DNA of 14,944 bases, taken from the NCBI GenBank assembly GCA_028289725.1, contig JANQOH010000286.1:1-14944 (forward strand). The letters are read 5' to 3'. Shown here piece after piece: positions 13,293-14,944 of the stretch (its first letter is position 1; each line of letters starts with the position of its first letter). The notes beneath the pieces are model-generated. The model was not told the origin of the DNA, did not search any database, and saw only the letters and a list, made by a program, of their open reading frames with translations. This stretch comes from Alphaproteobacteria bacterium (GTDB taxonomy: Bacteria > Pseudomonadota > Alphaproteobacteria > UBA7887). The position numbers and the translations under genes are program-made.

Positions 13293-14944
13293 TTAGCGCC
13301 GGTGCCTGCGCGATTTCCGTCGTTGGCCCGGGCGCGATTTGGTTCGCAGCGGCCGTATGTCGGCCATCTCGAAACGCAGCGACCCGGTGACCGTATCAGC
13401 CTCAATCAGCTTCACATCGACGGCCTCGCCGAGCCGATAGGTGGTGCCGCTGGTCTCGCCGGACAATTGATGACGGCGTTCGTCGTGGTGCATGTACTCA
13501 CCGAAATCTCGTATTGGAATCAGCCCCTCTGCCCCGGTGTCTTGGAGTTGTACGAAGAGGCCAAAGCGCGTGACGCCGGTGATCGTCGCCGAAAAAATCG
13601 CGCCGACTTGCTCCGCGAGGAAGAGCGTCGCGAATCGATCAGCGGCATCCCGTTCCGCAGTGGCGGCGCGGCGTTCCGTTGCCGAGATTTCGGCGCCGAT
13701 TTGCTCAAATTCGTCCGCTTCGTGGGGTGCGAGGCCGTCGCGCCCCAGGCGCAGCGTTTTGATCAAACTGCGGTGAACCAAAAGATCGGCATAGCGGCGG
13801 ATTGGCGATGTGAAGTGGGCATAAAGCGGCAGGTTGAGACCGAAATGCCCGATATTGTGTGGGCTATATTCGGCTTGCGCCTGCGAACGAAGGACCATCA
13901 TGGCCACCGTTTCCTGTTCCGGCGTGCCATCCGCCTTCTTGAGAATCTGATTGAAGTGACCCGGCGTGATGTGTCGCGACCGGGTCAGTTTGTAGCCAAA
14001 CGTCGCAATGTACTCGCGCAATCCCTCCAGCTTGTCTAACGACGGCTGATCGTGAATGCGGAACATGCACGGTGCGCGCTTCGTCGTGAGCGTCTCCGCC
14101 GCGGCGACGTTTGCCGCGATCATGAATTCTTCAATGATCCGATGGCTGTCGAACCGGGGACGAGGCTCGAGCCCAATCATATGGCCCTTGTCGTCAAACA
14201 AAATGCGCCGTTCGGGAAGGTCGAAATCGAGTGTGCCGCGCGCGTCACGACCGCGCCGCAGGCTTTCGAAAGCGCCAACCAAATGCGTGATAACCGGATC
14301 GAACAATGCGCCCGCGGTACCGTCCCGCCGTCCATCAATCGCCTCTTGGACCGCGCGATAGGTGAGCCTGGCGGCCGAGCGCATGAGGGCCCGTTCAAAT
14401 CGATGGCGGTGGAGGGCGCCGTCAGCGTCGATCCACAAGTGCGCGATCAGGCAGGCGCGATCCTCGTCAGGGCGCAAAGAGCAAAGGCCATTCGACAACG
14501 CTTCGGGCAGCATGGGAACAACCATGTCCGGCAGATAGACCGAATTCCCGCGCCGCTTTGCTTCCTGATCAATCGCGTCGCCGGGCCGCACATAGTGCGC
14601 AACGTCCGCAATGGCCACGATCAGGTGCCAGCCGCCCTCGGTGTCGGGATCCGGTTCAGCCCACACCGCGTCGTCAAAATCGCGGGCATCTTCGTCATCG
14701 ATAGTTACCAGCGGCACCTCGCGAACATCGGTCCGCCCGTCGAGCGGTGCGTCTTTCGCGCGTCGGGCTTGATCGATCGCGGCGGATGGAAAGTGCTGCG
14801 GAACGTCATGCGCGTTGAGCACGAGTTGGCTGATGGCGCGCGGCGAGTCGATGCTTTCCAAAACTTCGACTATGCGCGCTTGGCGTAGGCCCAGACGGCG
14901 GGCCGGCACGGTTTCGCCGATCACCAAATCGCCGGGTTTTGCGT
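13293..14944 (-). CDS. rnr: ribonuclease R, C-terminal part (5' end beyond the window)
   Basis: The last 549 residues are visible; full RNase R is about 750, so the N-terminal OB/cold-shock region is off the right edge. The frame is open through position 14944, so TTG/GTG codons near 14927 are internal. The RNB exonuclease domain carries TIDDEDARDFDDAV (visible residues 80-93) with the four metal-binding aspartates, then PEALSNGLCSLRP and HFTSPIRRYADLLVHR. An S1 domain follows (GAIFSATITGVTRFGLFVQL and on), and the tail is very basic (TKSRPGQRRKSRRHRR). RNase R is a processive 3'-5' exonuclease that degrades structured RNA, including rRNA and tmRNA-tagged mRNA. It heads the unit with DUF983 and the MFS transporter. 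Confidence 0.95.
   Translation of the reverse strand, partial: AKPGDLVIGETVPARRLGLRQARIVEVLESIDSPRAISQLVLNAHDVPQHFPSAAIDQARRAKDAPLDGRTDVREVPLVTIDDEDARDFDDAVWAEPDPDTEGGWHLIVAIADVAHYVRPGDAIDQEAKRRGNSVYLPDMVVPMLPEALSNGLCSLRPDEDRACLIAHLWIDADGALHRHRFERALMRSAARLTYRAVQEAIDGRRDGTAGALFDPVITHLVGAFESLRRGRDARGTLDFDLPERRILFDDKGHMIGLEPRPRFDSHRIIEEFMIAANVAAAETLTTKRAPCMFRIHDQPSLDKLEGLREYIATFGYKLTRSRHITPGHFNQILKKADGTPEQETVAMMVLRSQAQAEYSPHNIGHFGLNLPLYAHFTSPIRRYADLLVHRSLIKTLRLGRDGLAPHEADEFEQIGAEISATERRAATAERDAADRFATLFLAEQVGAIFSATITGVTRFGLFVQLQDTGAEGLIPIRDFGEYMHHDERRHQLSGETSGTTYRLGEAVDVKLIEADTVTGSLRFEMADIRPLRTKSRPGQRRKSRRHRR

Noticed and set aside
1..14944. Search for tRNA genes, CRISPR arrays, insertion sequences, toxin-antitoxin or defence genes
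   Set aside because: Intergenic gaps are all under 240 bases and none holds a cloverleaf, regularly spaced repeats or transposase remnants; all sizeable genes fall in housekeeping or known accessory families.

Overview
The window looks like ordinary chromosome of a moderately GC-rich alphaproteobacterium. The support is an EipB/DUF1849 periplasmic protein, a DUF3572 protein, a DUF482 FemAB-like protein, a DNA polymerase IV with an N-terminal zinc ribbon, an L33 ribosomal protein of alphaproteobacterial type, and a gene order (dinB ... DUF3572 ... rpmG, MFS transporter, DUF983, rnr) that I recall from that class. I see no IS element, phage gene, CRISPR array, tRNA or rRNA. Genes are densely packed, and no stretch over 300 bases lacks a gene.

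Layout. (1) Left edge: a truncated minus-strand gene for a DehI-like all-helical protein, divergent from a plus-strand SAM-dependent methyltransferase (731-1783). (2) Minus-strand cluster read right to left: membrane-anchored SGNH hydrolase (5055-6275), RidA-family protein (4465-4932), class-III aminotransferase (3046-4452), FemAB-like acyltransferase (1839-3032). The last three are 12-13 bp apart and surely one operon. (3) Plus-strand eipB-like gene (6510-7361), divergent from the SGNH gene across a 234-bp region holding two interleaved inverted repeats. (4) Minus-strand set DUF3572 (10174-10446), HAD-like protein (9495-10169), ROK fructokinase (8563-9474), Pol IV (7376-8566), with gaps of 4 and 20 bp and a 4-bp ATGA overlap. 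(5) Tandem-PilZ protein (10550-11233). (6) rpmG (11408-11575) with its own likely promoter and an intrinsic terminator. (7) Minus-strand rnr (cut by the right edge), DUF983 and MFS transporter, the last two overlapping by one base.

How the genes may work together. RidA next to a PLP aminotransferase fits the removal of reactive enamine/imine intermediates. The FemAB-like, SGNH and EipB products point to cell-envelope work. The PilZ protein sits where, from memory, many relatives carry divK/pleD, which suggests the c-di-GMP link of this locus has been kept by a receptor rather than a synthase. Pol IV is missing the C-terminal tail I recall for its subfamily. I found no clearly new multi-gene system; the most unusual points are the aminotransferase placed inside a RidA/FemAB-like pair, the tandem PilZ protein, and the short Pol IV. 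Start codons were set by ribosome-binding sites, overlaps and family fit, and are inferences.
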